Below, piece by piece: positions 1 to 10,011 of a stretch of DNA of 64,000 nucleotides; the first letter of the stretch is position 1; each line of letters opens with the position of its first letter. Source of the stretch: Hyalangium ruber (GTDB taxonomy: Bacteria > Myxococcota > Myxococcia > Myxococcales > Myxococcaceae); the NCBI RefSeq assembly GCF_034259325.1, contig NZ_JAXIVS010000003.1, positions 434,001-498,000 of the forward strand, in the 5' to 3' direction. A program made the position numbers and the translations under genes. Below the pieces are notes generated by a model. It was not told where the DNA came from. It made no database searches and worked only from the letters and a program-made list of their open reading frames with translations.

Positions 1-1136
1 AGAAGAACGGCGTGGCGCTGGAGCAGCTCTCGGGGACGGTGCAGAACGACATCCTCAAGGAGTACATGGCGCGCGGCACGTACATCTATCCGCCCGAGCC
101 CTCGCTGCGGCTGATTACGAACATGTTCGCGTTCTGCGCGAAGCGGATTCCGAAGTGGAACCCCATCTCCATCAGCGGCTACCACATCCGCGAGGCGGGC
201 TCGACGGCGGCGCAGGAGATCGGCTTCACGCTGGCGGACGGCATCGCCTACGTGGACGCGGCGCTGAAGGCGGGGCTGGCGGTGGATGAGTTCGCCGGGC
301 GGCTCTCGTTCTTCTTCAACGTCCACAACAACTTCCTGGAGGAAGTGGCGAAGTTCCGGGCGGCGCGGCGGCTGTGGGCCCGCATCATGAAGGAGCGCTT
401 CAAGGCGAAGGATCCGCGCTCGATGATGCTCCGGTTCCACGCGCAGACGGCGGGCAGCACGCTGACGGCGCAGCAGGTGGACAACAACGTGGTGCGCGTG
501 GCGCTGCAGGCGTTCGCGGCGGTGATGGGTGGGGCACAGTCACTGCACACCAACAGCCGGGACGAGGCGCTGGCGCTGCCCTCCGAGGAGGCGGCGCGGC
601 TCGCGCTGCGCACGCAGCAGGTCATCGCCTACGAGTCGGGCGTGGCGGATGTGATTGACCCGATGGGCGGCTCGTACGCGGTGGAGGCGCTGACGGACGA
701 GCTGGAGGCCAAGGCGGAGGACTACCTCCGGCGCATCGACGACATGGGCGGCATGGTGGCGGCCATCGCCAAGGGCTACCCCCAGGGAGAGATCCAGGAG
801 GCGGCCTACCAGGCGCAGCGGGACATGGAGGAGAAGCGCACGGTGGTGGTGGGGGTGAACCAATTCCAGGTCAAGGAGCCACCGCCGTCAGGGCTGCTGC
901 GCGTGGACGAGAACGTGGAGCGGGTGCAGGCCGAGCGGATGAAGAAGCTGCGGGCCGAGCGGGACAACGCCGCGGCGACGCGCGCGGTGGACACGCTGCG
1001 CAAGGCGGCGGGCACGGCGGACGAGAACCTGCTGCCGCTCATTCTCGACGCGGTGAAGGCCTACGCGACGCTGGGAGAGATCTCCGACGCGATGCGCGAC
1101 GTCTTCGGCGAGCACAAGGAACACGTGGTGCTGTAG
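1..1136 (+). CDS. Methylmalonyl-CoA mutase-type large (catalytic) subunit, 5' truncated
   Basis: Coenzyme B12-dependent acyl-CoA mutase, catalytic part; in the family this rearranges (R)-methylmalonyl-CoA to succinyl-CoA or a close branched acyl-CoA analogue. The frame is open to the left edge (codons from base 3), so the N-terminal part of the barrel lies outside. Visible family signatures are the [10 protein letters not shown] stretch, [12 protein letters not shown], the [17 protein letters not shown] helix and [14 protein letters not shown], which carries the active-site His. The protein stops after a short linker (EHVVL end) with no C-terminal cobalamin-binding DxHxxG domain, so the B12 domain must be a separate polypeptide, as in two-subunit mutases. 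Whether the substrate is methylmalonyl-, isobutyryl- or hydroxyisobutyryl-CoA cannot be told from this part. Confidence 0.9.
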   Translation, partial: KNGVALEQLSGTVQNDILKEYMARGTYIYPPEPSLRLITNMFAFCAKRIPKWNPISISGYHIREAGSTAAQEIGFTLADGIAYVDAALKAGLAVDEFAGRLSFFFNVHNNFLEEVAKFRAARRLWARIMKERFKAKDPRSMMLRFHAQTAGSTLTAQQVDNNVVRVALQAFAAVMGGAQSLHTNSRDEALALPSEEAARLALRTQQVIAYESGVADVIDPMGGSYAVEALTDELEAKAEDYLRRIDDMGGMVAAIAKGYPQGEIQEAAYQAQRDMEEKRTVVVGVNQFQVKEPPPSGLLRVDENVERVQAERMKKLRAERDNAAATRAVDTLRKAAGTADENLLPLILDAVKAYATLGEISDAMRDVFGEHKEHVVL

Positions 1137-1162
1137 TCAGCCCTCGAGCCCCAGGAGCCACC

Positions 1163-1678
1163 ATGGAAATGCTCTGCACCCTGCGCAGCGCGACGGAGGC
1201 CCAGCGCGAGGCACTGTTGAAGGCACCCGAGCGGCTGGAGCCCTTCCTGGATGACGAGGAGGACTTTGGCGATACGCAGGGCACGAAGTTCCTGGAGCTC
1301 GACATCGGAGAGACGTGGCATGGGCTCCAGTACCTGCTCACGGAGACCGCCTGGGAAGGCACCGCCCCCTTGGACTTCCTGGTGCGCGGCGGGCAGGACG
1401 TCGGAGACATCCCCTCGGATGAGGGCACGGCACGCATCTTCACGCCAGACCAGGTGAAGAAGCTCTCCGAGGCCCTGCAGAAGCTCTCGCTGGACACGCT
1501 GCGCCAGCGCTTCGACACCGGGACGCTGCAGCAGCTCGAAATCTATCCGGGCACGTGGGACGAGCCGCCGGACGACGAGGACCCGCTGGAAGAGCTGCTG
1601 AGCTACTTCGCGGAGCTGCGCAAGTTCGTGAGCCAGGTGGCCCGGCGCGGCCATTCGATGCTGGTCCACATCGGCTGA
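1163..1678 (+). CDS. DUF1877 (YfbM-like) family protein
   Basis: A 171-residue cytosolic protein with the look of the DUF1877/YfbM family: an N-terminal LRSATEAQREALL segment, an acidic middle (DDEEDFGD), a WHGLQYLLTETAW block typical of the family core, then an LxxLRQRFDTGTLQQLEIYPG region before a helical end. No signal peptide or membrane segment. It begins 26 bases after the mutase gene with AGGAG upstream, so it may be read from the same transcript, but nothing links the functions. The family has no established biochemical role. Confidence 0.75.
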   Translation: MEMLCTLRSATEAQREALLKAPERLEPFLDDEEDFGDTQGTKFLELDIGETWHGLQYLLTETAWEGTAPLDFLVRGGQDVGDIPSDEGTARIFTPDQVKKLSEALQKLSLDTLRQRFDTGTLQQLEIYPGTWDEPPDDEDPLEELLSYFAELRKFVSQVARRGHSMLVHIG

Positions 1679-1706
1679 CCGCCCGACAGGCGTGTTACGA
1701 AGAGGC

Positions 1707-2168
1707 ATGCGCTCGACCCTCTTCCTCTGCCTCTTTGCCCTGCTCACCGGCTGCGCCACCGGTAAGGCCGCTCAGGCCCAGCCGCCGGAGCCCCCGCGCG
1801 AAGAGTTCAAGATGCGCACCTACTACATGGCCTTCCTGCGACGCGGGCCGGCCTGGAGCGCGGAACGGACTCCGGAGGCCGTCGCGGCGGGCGAGGGGCA
1901 CATGGCCAACATCCATCGGCTGGCGGCGTGCGGCAAGCTGCTCATCGCCGGCCCCTTCGACGTGGGCGCCAACCCACCCAAGGATGCGCTCGCGGGCCTC
2001 TTCATCTTCGATGTGCAGACGATGGAGGAGGCCGTCGCGCTCACCCAGACCGATCCGGCCGTCAAGGCGGGCCGCTTCACCATCGAGGTCATGCCCTGGT
2101 ACGGGCCCGCCGGGCTGACGTACACCGGGCACCCGCCGCCCGCGCCCGGCGCGAAGTGCGAGCCCTGA
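1707..2168 (+). CDS. YciI-like (YCII-related) lipoprotein
   Basis: Small exported protein of about 153 residues. I chose the ATG at 1707 because it gives a clean lipoprotein signal peptide, MRSTLFLCLFALLTGC, with lipobox LTGC; a GTG five codons upstream at 1692 is also open. The mature part resembles the dimeric ferredoxin-like YCII fold: YYMAFLRRGPAW, a GHMANIHRLAACGKLLIAGPF strand-helix-strand block, and AGLFIFDVQTMEEAVALTQTDPAVKAGRF. YCII proteins are usually cytosolic; a lipid-anchored version is less common. No substrate can be inferred. Confidence 0.7.
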   Translation: MRSTLFLCLFALLTGCATGKAAQAQPPEPPREEFKMRTYYMAFLRRGPAWSAERTPEAVAAGEGHMANIHRLAACGKLLIAGPFDVGANPPKDALAGLFIFDVQTMEEAVALTQTDPAVKAGRFTIEVMPWYGPAGLTYTGHPPPAPGAKCEP

Positions 2169-2241
2169 GGGCGAGCGATGCTGGGCCGCTCGTCCCGAGA
2201 AGCTCGAGGCCCTCCGGGAGCACGGTGTCCCACCTGGCGAC

Positions 2242-3051
2242 TCACCTCGACAACAGGTCGCTCCCCAGCTTCAGGACCAGCGCCGCCACCACGACGAGCA
2301 CCACCTTGCGCACCAGCTTGTCCCCACCCTTCACGGTGAGGTGGGCGCCGATCCACGCGCCGGTGAACTGGGCCACGGCCATGGGCAGGGCCACCTTCCA
2401 CAACACCACGCCCTTCCACGCGAAGAGCGCCACGGAGGCGATGTTGGAGGCGAAGTTGACCACCTTGGCGTCCGCGGACGCGCGCATCAGCCCATGCCCC
2501 AGCAGGGTGGAGAACGCGACGATGAGGAAGGTGCCCGTCCCCGGACCGAAGAAGCCGTCGTACGCGCCAATCACCAGGGCGACCACGCCTCCGAGCACCC
2601 GCATCCTCGACAGGGGCGGCTCCGGCCGCTCCCCCGGCGGAGGCCCTCTGCGGAAGGCGAGGAAAGCCGCCACGGCGATGAGCAGCACGAGCACCAGCGG
2701 CTTGAGCACCTCGGGCTTCACCCACAGCACCAGCCGCGCTCCCGCGAATGCCCCCGCGAGCCCCAAGGGGAACGTCACCCACGCCAGCTTCCCGCTCACC
2801 AGCCCCGCGCGAGAGAAGCGCACCAGCGCGGCAAAGGCTCCGAAGACGGACTGGCCCTTGTTGGTGCCCAGCGCCACGTGCGGTGGCAGCCCGGTCGCCA
2901 GGAGCATGGGCAGGGTGATGAGCCCTCCCCCGCCAGCGATGGCATCCACGCCGCCCGCGATCAGCGCCGCGAGGCACAGCAGGACAATGTCGAGGGAGGA
3001 GACATCCAAGGCAGGGGCCCACCTCCGCGCGGGCGGCGCCTCCACTACCAT
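2242..3051 (-). CDS. TSUP-family (TauE/SafE) membrane permease
   Basis: Integral inner-membrane protein of 269 residues with about eight hydrophobic segments and the two-fold repeated layout of the TSUP (sulfite/organosulfonate exporter, TauE/SafE) family. The N-terminal repeat has GGVDAIAGGGGLITLP and the ALGTNKGQSVFG motif; the second has the matching GAYDGFFGPGTGTFL and NFASNIASVALF motifs. Substrates of the family are sulfite, sulfoacetate and other small anions; the one here is unknown. It is divergent from the cysteine-repeat gene at 3130, with 78 bases between them to hold both promoters. Confidence 0.88.
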   Translation of the reverse strand: MVVEAPPARRWAPALDVSSLDIVLLCLAALIAGGVDAIAGGGGLITLPMLLATGLPPHVALGTNKGQSVFGAFAALVRFSRAGLVSGKLAWVTFPLGLAGAFAGARLVLWVKPEVLKPLVLVLLIAVAAFLAFRRGPPPGERPEPPLSRMRVLGGVVALVIGAYDGFFGPGTGTFLIVAFSTLLGHGLMRASADAKVVNFASNIASVALFAWKGVVLWKVALPMAVAQFTGAWIGAHLTVKGGDKLVRKVVLVVVAALVLKLGSDLLSR

Positions 3052-3129
3052 GCCCTTCCGCCGACGTCGCGCTTGCGCCCCAGGCCCACCTGAGCGTCAA
3101 TCCCGGATCCGCTGCCCTCCGAGGTCCCC

Positions 3130-3945
3130 GTGCCCGTTTCGCTCGTCCCTCTTGTCCTCGTCCTGCTGTCCCAGGCGCCTCGGGCCTCGTCGGACCCCTC
3201 GGTGCCCACCTGCCGTAACATCGATGGTCAGGTGGCCTGTGGCTTTGCCTGCAAGTCGGACGGCATGCGCGCCCGGTGCGCCAAGACTCCGCAGGGCATC
3301 TGCCAGGTGCTCGACGGGCAGGTGGTGTGCTTCGACCCGCCCGCCTATGTCGTCCGGGCCTATGGCGGCGCGCTGCCCCAGCCCGAGTGTACGGTCTCCG
3401 AGGGGCAGGTGGCGTGCGGCTACTCCTGCGCCTCGTACTTCGGCAAGGTGAACTGCGCGCGCACGCCCGCGGGCGTGTGCCGGGGCCGCGGGCAGACCGT
3501 GGAGTGCGTGGACCCTCCCGCCTCGGTGTTCGCCATCTACGGCCGGGAGACGCCCAAGGTCGAGTGCAAGACCCAGGGGATGGACTTCGCCTGCGGCTAT
3601 AAATGTGCCGCCAGCTCCGAGGGCGTGAAGTGCGCCGCCACCCCTTTCGGCATCTGCAAGGCGGAGGGCGGGCGCGTCACCTGCTTCGACCCCTCTCCGG
3701 GGGCCGTCTGCGCCTTCGGGCGCAACCTGCCCGCCCCCCAGTGCCGCTCCAATGACGGCACCGCGGCCTGTGGCTACGCGTGCGCGACGGCCTACTCCCG
3801 ATCCGCCTGCGCCTCGACGCCCAAGGGGGTGTGCAAGGTATTCGACAGTGAAGTCCATTGCTTCGACCCTCCCACCACCCTCCAGGGTGAGGACTCCTGC
3901 ATGGCCCTCATCGGCCTGGCGGCGATGGAAGGGGCCCAGCCCTGA
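3130..3945 (+). CDS. Secreted protein of four 59-residue six-cysteine repeats
   Basis: 271 residues, GTG start, signal peptide (PVSLVPLVLVLLSQAPRAS). The mature protein is four tandem repeats with an exact 59-residue period: cysteines at 28, 37, 41, 50, 58, 67; 87, 96, 100, 109, 117, 126; 146, 155, 159, 168, 176, 185; and 205, 214, 218, 227, 235, 244. Each repeat therefore reads C-x8-C-x3-C-x8-C-x7-C-x8-C, with recurring VACGYxC, CAxTPxGxC and a closing CFDPP (CVDPP in repeat 2, CFDPS in repeat 3). Two further cysteines, near 194 and 259, sit outside the pattern. I do not recognise a named family. An extracytoplasmic disulfide-bonded module is the natural reading. It lies divergently from the TSUP permease and ahead of the GYF-PATAN-J protein. 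Confidence 0.8.
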   Translation: MPVSLVPLVLVLLSQAPRASSDPSVPTCRNIDGQVACGFACKSDGMRARCAKTPQGICQVLDGQVVCFDPPAYVVRAYGGALPQPECTVSEGQVACGYSCASYFGKVNCARTPAGVCRGRGQTVECVDPPASVFAIYGRETPKVECKTQGMDFACGYKCAASSEGVKCAATPFGICKAEGGRVTCFDPSPGAVCAFGRNLPAPQCRSNDGTAACGYACATAYSRSACASTPKGVCKVFDSEVHCFDPPTTLQGEDSCMALIGLAAMEGAQP

Positions 3946-4020
3946 AGCAACGGGCCTGCATGGCTGTTTGGTTGAATGCGCCGATGGCGCTAGGGTGACA
4001 CCCAAGGAGCGAGACCGCGC

Positions 4021-6645
4021 ATGGCGGAGGGAGAAGTCCGGCAGTACTTCGTCCGCAACGACAAGGGCGTTGTGTGGGGCCCGCTGACCCTGGCGACCAT
4101 CGAGCTGTTGATCGACAACGGCGTCATCCAGGGTCGGCTGCAGGTGTCCGAGGATGGGCTTCAGTTCGCCTTCCCGGGGCGGTTTCCGCATCTGCGTGAC
4201 GCGTTCCCCCGCGAGATGTGGGGGGACGTCGTGGCCCCGGGTGCAACCGTCCCCGTGGCCAGGGCGGAGCTTCCCCCGGAGATGGGGCGGCCGACCGCCG
4301 CCGCCGCGCCTCCAGTCACGGCAACCCCAGGGGCAGCGCCCATGGCGGGCCCGGGAGCCGTGGCTCAGGCCAACGCGCCCCGACCCGCGCCCGGCACCGT
4401 TCCTCAAGCCGGCGCCCCCAGGCCCGTCGTCCCCGGCGCTGTTCCCCAGGCCGGCGCCCCAGCAGGAGCCCCCGGAGCCCGCCCCGCCGGGGTGCCCCCG
4501 GGCGCCATGCCGAGCAACCCCTCCGGTAGCTTCCGTCCCGTCGCGCCTCCGGGCGCGGCGCAGCGTCCGCCCGGGCCCGCCGGTGTAGCTCCGGGCGCAC
4601 CCGCCGCCCCCGGAGCCCCAACCGCCGGTACCGCGCCCAGGCCTGCCCCAGGCGTGGCGCCTTCGGGCGCTCACGCCGCAGTGGGGCCTGGAGCCGCCTC
4701 GCCGGCACGCCCCTCGGGACCAGTGCCCACGGTGGGGCCCGCTGCCGCCACTTCCCCCGCCGCGACGCCCCCTCCTGTCGCTACTCCGGAGTCCCTGGCG
4801 CCGCCGCCCGCGCAGGGCTCGCTCGAACAGAGCTCGCCCATCCAGCTCTACGGCCGCATCTCCGCGGGCACGCACACGGGCCTGCTCACCCTGAGGCTCG
4901 CCGACCGCGCCATCCAGATCCACTTCCGCAAGGGCAGCCCCGAGTTCGTCGACTCCTCGCACCCCGAGGACGCGCTCGGCACGGTGCTCACCCAGGCGAA
5001 GCTGCTCTCCGCCGAGCAGCTCCAGCAGGCCGAGGGCGCCCGCGCGCGCTTCGGAGGCGATCTGCTCGCCGCCCTCTTCGGCATGGGGCTGCTCCAGCCC
5101 GCCAGCGCCTTCAATCACCTCTCCCAGCGCGCCCTCTCCCTCCTCCACAAGGGCCTGCGCGCCGAGTCCGGCACCTTCACCTACGAGGCGAAGGACCTGC
5201 CCGCCGCCAAGGCGATGCCGCTGGGCAACCGCTGGGCCGTGCTGAGCGACCAGGTCCGCCGCATCGCCTCTCCGGACCTCAAGCGGCGCCTGCAGCCCGT
5301 GCTCAACCTGCCCATCATGAAGGCAGGTGGCATGGTGGCCGCGAGCGACCTGCGCCTCACCCCGCATGAGGTGCGCGTGCTCACCGTCATCGACGGCGTG
5401 CGCTCCATCGCGCAGCTCCTCACGGACTTCCCCCAGGACACCGACCACATCCTGCGCCTGGCGTTCCTGCTGAAGGAGCTGGAAGGAGTCTCCTTCGCGG
5501 CCGTCGCCCAGCGCGCGGCACCACCCCCGCCTGCCGCCGCTGCCCCGAATCCGCCTCCGGCCGCCGCTGCTGCTCCCAGGCCCGCCGCTCCCAACCCGGC
5601 GCCTGCTGCCGCCCCGGCCGCCGCTGCCCCCAGGCCCGCCGCGCCCAACCCGGCACCCGCTGCCGCCCCGGCCGCTGCTCCCAGGCCCGCCGCTCCTGCG
5701 CCCGCAGCGGCCCCAGCCGCCGCCCGGCCCGCGGCTCCCAACCCAGCGCCCGCCGCAGCCGCCGCTCCCACCGCACCCACCCGGCCCGCGGCGGCTCCGA
5801 ACCCCGCCCCCGCCGCTAGCCCCGCGAAGCCCGCCGCGCCCGTGCTCAAGCCGGCGGCTCCCGGAGCAGCGCCCGCTCCGGCCGCGCCCACGGCCCCGAA
5901 GCCCGCCGCACCGCAGCCGAGCGCTCCGGCAGCCTCCGCGGCTCCCGCCAGCGCAGCAGGGCCGGACGACCTCCCCACCCTGCGGCAGACGGCGGCCACC
6001 CTGAAGGGCCAGAACCACTTCGATCGGCTGGGCCTCCCGCAGCAGACGGACGCGGGCGCGGTGAAGGGCGCCTACTTCAAGCTGGCCCGGCTGTACCACC
6101 CGGACACACTGCCACCCAACGCGCCGCCGGAGCTGGAGAAGCTCAAGGCGGAGATCTTCGGCTACATCGGCGATGCCTACCGCACGCTCACGGACGACAA
6201 GAGCCGGGCCGATTACATCGAAACGCTCAAGGGGGGCGCGGAGGGTCAGGAAGAGGTGGACGTGGTGGCCATCCTCCAGGCGGAGGAGCGCTTCAAGAAG
6301 GGCACCATCTTCATGAAGGCGCGCAAGTACGCCGAGGCGGTGGCCATCTTCGACGAGGCCATCCAGCTCAACGGGGCGGAGGCCGAGTTCCACGCCTGGC
6401 GCGCCTACGCCCGCTTCTGCGCGGCGCCGGACAAGAAGGCCATCCAGCCCGAGGTGTTCCGAGAGCTCCAGCAGGCCATCAAGAAGAACGAGCGCTGCGC
6501 TCCGGCGCACTACTTCATGGGCCTCATGGCCAAGACGCTGGGGGACGCCACCGGGGCCCTCAAGCACTTCAAGCGCACCGTGGAGCTTCAGCCAGATCAC
6601 ATCGATGCGCAGCGAGAAGTGCGCATGGCGGCCCAGAAGAAGTAG
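4021..6645 (+). CDS. GYF_2 - PATAN (DUF4388) - J-domain - TPR mosaic protein
   Basis: An 874-residue cytosolic protein of several modules. Residues 7-50 look like a GYF_2 domain ([22 protein letters not shown]). Residues 70-265 are a Pro/Ala/Gly linker. Residues about 270-490 hold a DUF4388/PATAN-type region ([30 protein letters not shown]). A second Pro/Ala linker of near-repeats runs 497-646. A J-domain follows at about 664-738 with the diagnostic HPD at 693-695, then TPR-like helices to the end. An HPD implies it stimulates an Hsp70 ATPase; TPR and GYF domains bind proteins, so it is probably a client-recruiting cochaperone or scaffold. PATAN domains are common in myxobacterial signalling proteins. 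Partner unknown. Confidence 0.85.
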   Translation: MAEGEVRQYFVRNDKGVVWGPLTLATIELLIDNGVIQGRLQVSEDGLQFAFPGRFPHLRDAFPREMWGDVVAPGATVPVARAELPPEMGRPTAAAAPPVTATPGAAPMAGPGAVAQANAPRPAPGTVPQAGAPRPVVPGAVPQAGAPAGAPGARPAGVPPGAMPSNPSGSFRPVAPPGAAQRPPGPAGVAPGAPAAPGAPTAGTAPRPAPGVAPSGAHAAVGPGAASPARPSGPVPTVGPAAATSPAATPPPVATPESLAPPPAQGSLEQSSPIQLYGRISAGTHTGLLTLRLADRAIQIHFRKGSPEFVDSSHPEDALGTVLTQAKLLSAEQLQQAEGARARFGGDLLAALFGMGLLQPASAFNHLSQRALSLLHKGLRAESGTFTYEAKDLPAAKAMPLGNRWAVLSDQVRRIASPDLKRRLQPVLNLPIMKAGGMVAASDLRLTPHEVRVLTVIDGVRSIAQLLTDFPQDTDHILRLAFLLKELEGVSFAAVAQRAAPPPPAAAAPNPPPAAAAAPRPAAPNPAPAAAPAAAAPRPAAPNPAPAAAPAAAPRPAAPAPAAAPAAARPAAPNPAPAAAAAPTAPTRPAAAPNPAPAASPAKPAAPVLKPAAPGAAPAPAAPTAPKPAAPQPSAPAASAAPASAAGPDDLPTLRQTAATLKGQNHFDRLGLPQQTDAGAVKGAYFKLARLYHPDTLPPNAPPELEKLKAEIFGYIGDAYRTLTDDKSRADYIETLKGGAEGQEEVDVVAILQAEERFKKGTIFMKARKYAEAVAIFDEAIQLNGAEAEFHAWRAYARFCAAPDKKAIQPEVFRELQQAIKKNERCAPAHYFMGLMAKTLGDATGALKHFKRTVELQPDHIDAQREVRMAAQKK

Positions 6646-6700
6646 GGTGCGCCCCCGCATGAGGCGCTGGAGTGCGCCTCACGCCACTGAAGGAGACGAC

Positions 6701-6991
6701 GTGCCGCTCACCGGCAAGCAGCGCCGCGCCCTGCGCGCGAAGGGGCACCACCTGGAGCCCGTGGTTCTCGTAGGTCAGTCCGGCGTCACCGAGGGCGTGC
6801 TGAGCGCCCTGACGCAGGCGCTGAACGACCACGAGCTCATCAAGGTGAAGATCAACGAGGGCCCGGAGACGCGGCACGAGGCCGCCGAGCGCATGGCACA
6901 GGGCACCGGCTCGGAGCTGGTGCAGCTGCTGGGGCGCACGGCGCTGCTCTTCAAGAAGCGCAAGGAGGACTCGGAGTTCGACGACCTGTGA
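6701..6991 (+). CDS. yhbY: YhbY-family (CRM domain) ribosome-associated RNA-binding protein
   Basis: A 96-residue single CRM-domain protein. The GTG at 6701 is preferred: GAAGGAG sits just upstream and the product then begins at LTGKQRRALRAKGHHLEP as in other YhbY proteins, whereas the longer frame from 6605 overlaps the preceding gene. The family GxxG loop is seen as VGQSGVTEGV, followed by LNDHELIKVKI and LVQLLGRTALLFKK. In E. coli the protein binds pre-50S particles; a role in large-subunit assembly is the likely function. It lies 55 bases after the J-domain gene on the same strand. Confidence 0.9.
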   Translation: MPLTGKQRRALRAKGHHLEPVVLVGQSGVTEGVLSALTQALNDHELIKVKINEGPETRHEAAERMAQGTGSELVQLLGRTALLFKKRKEDSEFDDL

Positions 6992-6994
6992 GCC

Positions 6995-8305
6995 CTACGG
7001 CTCGCGGGTGAAGCCCGCGGCCTCGGAAGCGCTCTGGGCCGCGGCGCCCAGGCGCTCGAGGAGCGTGGGGCCGAAGTACTGACGCTTGGACTCGCCGGCC
7101 TTCTGAGCCACCTGCTCGGGCGTGTCCACATAGCCGATGTAGTCTCCGGAGAGCCCCAGCACGCGCGTGGCGCCGGTGCGCTGGAGCAGCACCTGGCCCG
7201 CTCCCATGGTGGGCTCACCGGGGAGCGTGAGCAGCTCCAGGGGCCCCAGCGCGAGTGCATTCACCGCGGCCACCCGGGCGGAGGAGTGGCACAGGAAGTT
7301 GTCCCCAGCGGCCCGGGTGAGGGCGGGCACCAGCCGGGAGGAGTCCGGCCGAGGCAGCGCCACCTCCGCGCGCGCCAGCGCCAGCCGCGTCGGCCCCGGA
7401 ACGGCCGAGGGCACGGCCTTGTCCACCAACCCCGAGAGCGCCTGGGCGAAGGCCGCCGCGCGCTCCACGCCCTGTCCCTCATTGAAGGCCACGGAGGCGT
7501 TGCCCACGGCCCCCTGGAGCACGAGCACCACCCCGCCCCCGGCCTCGCGAAGTTCGCTGAGGCGACCCGGATAGTCCGGGTCCACGGAGGCATGCTGGCG
7601 GGGTACCAGGGTGGGGTGCGCGGCGAGCAGGAGCAGCTCGGCGACAGGCCCCGACGCCCCCCGGAAGACGACCCGGGTGAGCACGCCATCCGGAGGCTCG
7701 CCACCCGAGCGCGAGTAGACGAAGCCCGGCTCACGCGCCTCGCCCACCTCCAATGTCGCGTCCGTGAGCGTGGCGGCGGCCTGCCTGAGCGCCTCCAGGG
7801 CCGCGGAGCTGACCGCGCTCAGGGAGTCGTCCCGGTAGCGCCCGGTGCCCGCGATCTGGGCCACCAGCCGCGAGTCATAGCCACCCAAGGACGAGTGCGT
7901 GTGCGTGGCGAACACCAGCACGTCGTTGATGCCCAGCTCCGCGCCTCGCAGGCGGAGGGGCTCCACCAGGTTCGCCGTCACCGACAGCAGCTCCAGGGAG
8001 ACGAGGCCCACGCGCACCTCGCCCACCTGCACCACGACGGCGCGGGCGTGGGGAGCCGGCGCGGCCTGGGAGGCCTCGGGACGCGGAGGCGGGTAGCCGG
8101 CGACGACGACGGGAAAAGGCGGCTGCAGCGGCACCCGAGCAGCCCCGACCTTCAAGGCCCCCTCGGCGCGGGTGTTGAGCATGAGCGCTGGAGGGCGGGT
8201 CTCCCACCGCCCGCACCAGTTCCACGAGGCGATGGCATACGCCGCGCCCGCAGTGAGCAGCGCGAAGGGCAGCAGGGAGCGCAGGAGGCGGCGTCTCGAG
8301 GCCAT
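6995..8305 (-). CDS. Neutral/alkaline ceramidase-like secreted or anchored hydrolase
   Basis: 436 residues with a basic N-terminus and one hydrophobic segment (LLPFALLTAGAAYAIASW), a signal peptide or anchor. The body matches the N-terminal catalytic part of the neutral/alkaline non-lysosomal ceramidase family: KVGAARVPLQPP at the start, the metal-binding block VFATHTHSSLGGYD, LLAAHPTLVPR, and VLVLQGAVGNASV. Ceramidases cleave the amide of ceramides with a zinc-dependent mechanism. The protein is shorter than full-length enzymes (about 650 residues), so the C-terminal Ig-like domain is missing; many bacterial short homologues have unknown substrates. Convergent with yhbY, three bases between stop codons. 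Confidence 0.75.
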   Translation of the reverse strand: MASRRRLLRSLLPFALLTAGAAYAIASWNWCGRWETRPPALMLNTRAEGALKVGAARVPLQPPFPVVVAGYPPPRPEASQAAPAPHARAVVVQVGEVRVGLVSLELLSVTANLVEPLRLRGAELGINDVLVFATHTHSSLGGYDSRLVAQIAGTGRYRDDSLSAVSSAALEALRQAAATLTDATLEVGEAREPGFVYSRSGGEPPDGVLTRVVFRGASGPVAELLLLAAHPTLVPRQHASVDPDYPGRLSELREAGGGVVLVLQGAVGNASVAFNEGQGVERAAAFAQALSGLVDKAVPSAVPGPTRLALARAEVALPRPDSSRLVPALTRAAGDNFLCHSSARVAAVNALALGPLELLTLPGEPTMGAGQVLLQRTGATRVLGLSGDYIGYVDTPEQVAQKAGESKRQYFGPTLLERLGAAAQSASEAAGFTREP

Positions 8306-8481
8306 GCGGGGCGGAAGCCTAACCGTTCAGGTTTTCCGGGGGCTGGCTATCGCACAGCCACCACGCGGGCCCTCCCCTGCCCGCCCGCCCACACGCTCCG
8401 ACCTGGGGTGGGTGGAATACCCAGCAGAAGGGAGAGGGTTCCTGTTCCGCTGTGCGCTCGAAAAGGGGATAAGGCGCCACC

Positions 8482-9948
8482 ATGTGCGGCATCTTCGGAA
8501 TCATCGGACATCCCGAGGCCTCGAACCTCACGTACCTGGGTCTGCACGCGCTGCAGCACCGCGGGCAGGAGTCGGCCGGCATCGTCGCGTCTGACGGGCG
8601 CCAGCTGCGCTCGCATCGGCAGATGGGGCTGGTGGCGGACATCTTCGGCGCGCCGACGCTGGAGAAGCTGCCAGGCAACGCCTCGATCGGCCACGTGCGC
8701 TACTCCACGGCGGGCGTCAGCCAGCTCAAGAACGCCCAGCCGCTGTCGGTGGAGTACGCGGGCGGGCAGATGGCCGTGGCGCACAACGGCAACCTGGTGA
8801 ACGCCAAGGAGCTGCGGACGTCGCTGGAGGCCGACGGAGCCATCTTCCAGTCGGACTCGGACACCGAGGTCGTCATCCACCTCATCGCCCGCTCGCGGCA
8901 GCCCACCTTCGAGAAGAAGGTCATCGAGGCGCTGAGCAAGGTGAAGGGGGCCTACAGCCTGCTGTTCCTCACGCAGGGGCAGCTGGTGGCGGTGAGAGAC
9001 CCGTACGGCTTCCGGCCGCTGGTGCTGGGGCGGCTGCGCAACAGCTACGTGCTGGCCAGCGAGACGACGGCGTTGGACCTCATCGAGGCGGAGTACATCC
9101 GCGAGCTCGAGGCCGGCGAGATGGTCGTCATCGACGCGCAGGGCATGCGCACCAGCCAGCCCTTCGTGCCGACGCGGCTGGGGCGCTGCATCTTCGAGCA
9201 CGTGTACTTCGCCAAGCCGGACTCGGTGCTGTTCGGCACGAGCGTGTACGAGACGCGCAAGGAGCTGGGGCGACAGCTGGCGCGCGAGCAGCCCGCGCCG
9301 GGAGCGGACCTGGTCATCGCCGTGCCGGACTCGGGAGTGCCGGCGGCGATCGGCTTCTCGCAGGTGAGCGGGATCCCGTATGACGTGGGGCTCATCCGCA
9401 GCCACTACGTGGGGCGCACGTTCATCGAGCCGCAGCAGTCGATCCGTCACTTCGGCGTGAAGCTGAAGCTGTCGGCGGTGCGGCAGGTGCTCAAGGGCAA
9501 GCGCGTGGTGGTGGTGGACGACTCGATCGTGCGCGGCACCACGAGCCGGAAGATCGTCAAGATGCTGAAGGCGGCCGGGGCGGTGGAGGTCCACCTGCGC
9601 ATCTCGTCTCCGCCGACGAGCTGGCCCTGCTACTACGGCATCGACACGCCGAGCCGGCAGGAGCTGATCGCCTCCAACCACTCGACGGAGGAGATCGCCC
9701 GCTACGTGACGGCGGACACCCTGGGCTACCTCTCGCTGGAGGGGCTGGGCGCGGCGGTGGGCGACAAGGAGCGCAACACCTTCTGCACGGCGTGCTTCTC
9801 CGGAAAGTACCTGGCCGGAGAGCTGAGCGAGGCGGCGGCTGCGGCCAACGCCAAGGCAGCAACCGCGGCGAGCGCCGAGCCGAATAACGCCGAGGCGGCG
9901 GTGGCCACGGGCCCGACGATGCCCGCGGGCAAGCAGCTCACGGCCTGA
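8482..9948 (+). CDS. purF: Amidophosphoribosyltransferase
   Basis: First committed step of purine synthesis: glutamine and PRPP give 5-phosphoribosylamine. 488 residues. The N-terminal nucleophile glutaminase begins [10 protein letters not shown], so Cys2 is exposed by removing Met alone, without a propeptide. HRGQESAG and the NGNLVN loop follow. The PRPP site is [14 protein letters not shown]. Cysteines at 236, 383, 435 and 438 ([18 protein letters not shown]) match the four [4Fe-4S] ligands of the B. subtilis-type enzyme, so this is the Fe-S form. A 40-residue Ala-rich tail after the conserved FSGKYL end is lineage-specific. It stands alone, without other pur genes. Confidence 0.97.
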   Translation: MCGIFGIIGHPEASNLTYLGLHALQHRGQESAGIVASDGRQLRSHRQMGLVADIFGAPTLEKLPGNASIGHVRYSTAGVSQLKNAQPLSVEYAGGQMAVAHNGNLVNAKELRTSLEADGAIFQSDSDTEVVIHLIARSRQPTFEKKVIEALSKVKGAYSLLFLTQGQLVAVRDPYGFRPLVLGRLRNSYVLASETTALDLIEAEYIRELEAGEMVVIDAQGMRTSQPFVPTRLGRCIFEHVYFAKPDSVLFGTSVYETRKELGRQLAREQPAPGADLVIAVPDSGVPAAIGFSQVSGIPYDVGLIRSHYVGRTFIEPQQSIRHFGVKLKLSAVRQVLKGKRVVVVDDSIVRGTTSRKIVKMLKAAGAVEVHLRISSPPTSWPCYYGIDTPSRQELIASNHSTEEIARYVTADTLGYLSLEGLGAAVGDKERNTFCTACFSGKYLAGELSEAAAAANAKAATAASAEPNNAEAAVATGPTMPAGKQLTA

Positions 9949-9965
9949 GCGCACGTGCATGGAAG

Positions 9966-10001
9966 CCGCCCTCCCCTCTCCCGTGCGGAGAGGGGGCGGG
10001 G
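9966..10001. repeat. CCCTCTCC palindrome in convergent gap
   Basis: GC-rich inverted repeat between convergent purF and the small gene at 10012. The core is CCCCTCTCC (9973-9981), loop cgtgc, GGAGAGGGG (9987-9995), with flanking CCGCC/GCGGG that extends the stem. No T-run follows, so it may be a factor-independent hairpin end for both genes or a REP-like repeat. A close relative of the core is at 26071-26092. Confidence 0.6.
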
Positions 10002-10011
10002 TGAGCGCTGC

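Noticed and set aside
3097-6660. 1187-codon open frame on the minus strand under the cysteine-repeat and GYF-PATAN-J genes
   Set aside because: Same composition effect, strengthened by the Pro/Ala codons of the linkers, which read as Gly/Arg-rich sequence on the other strand.
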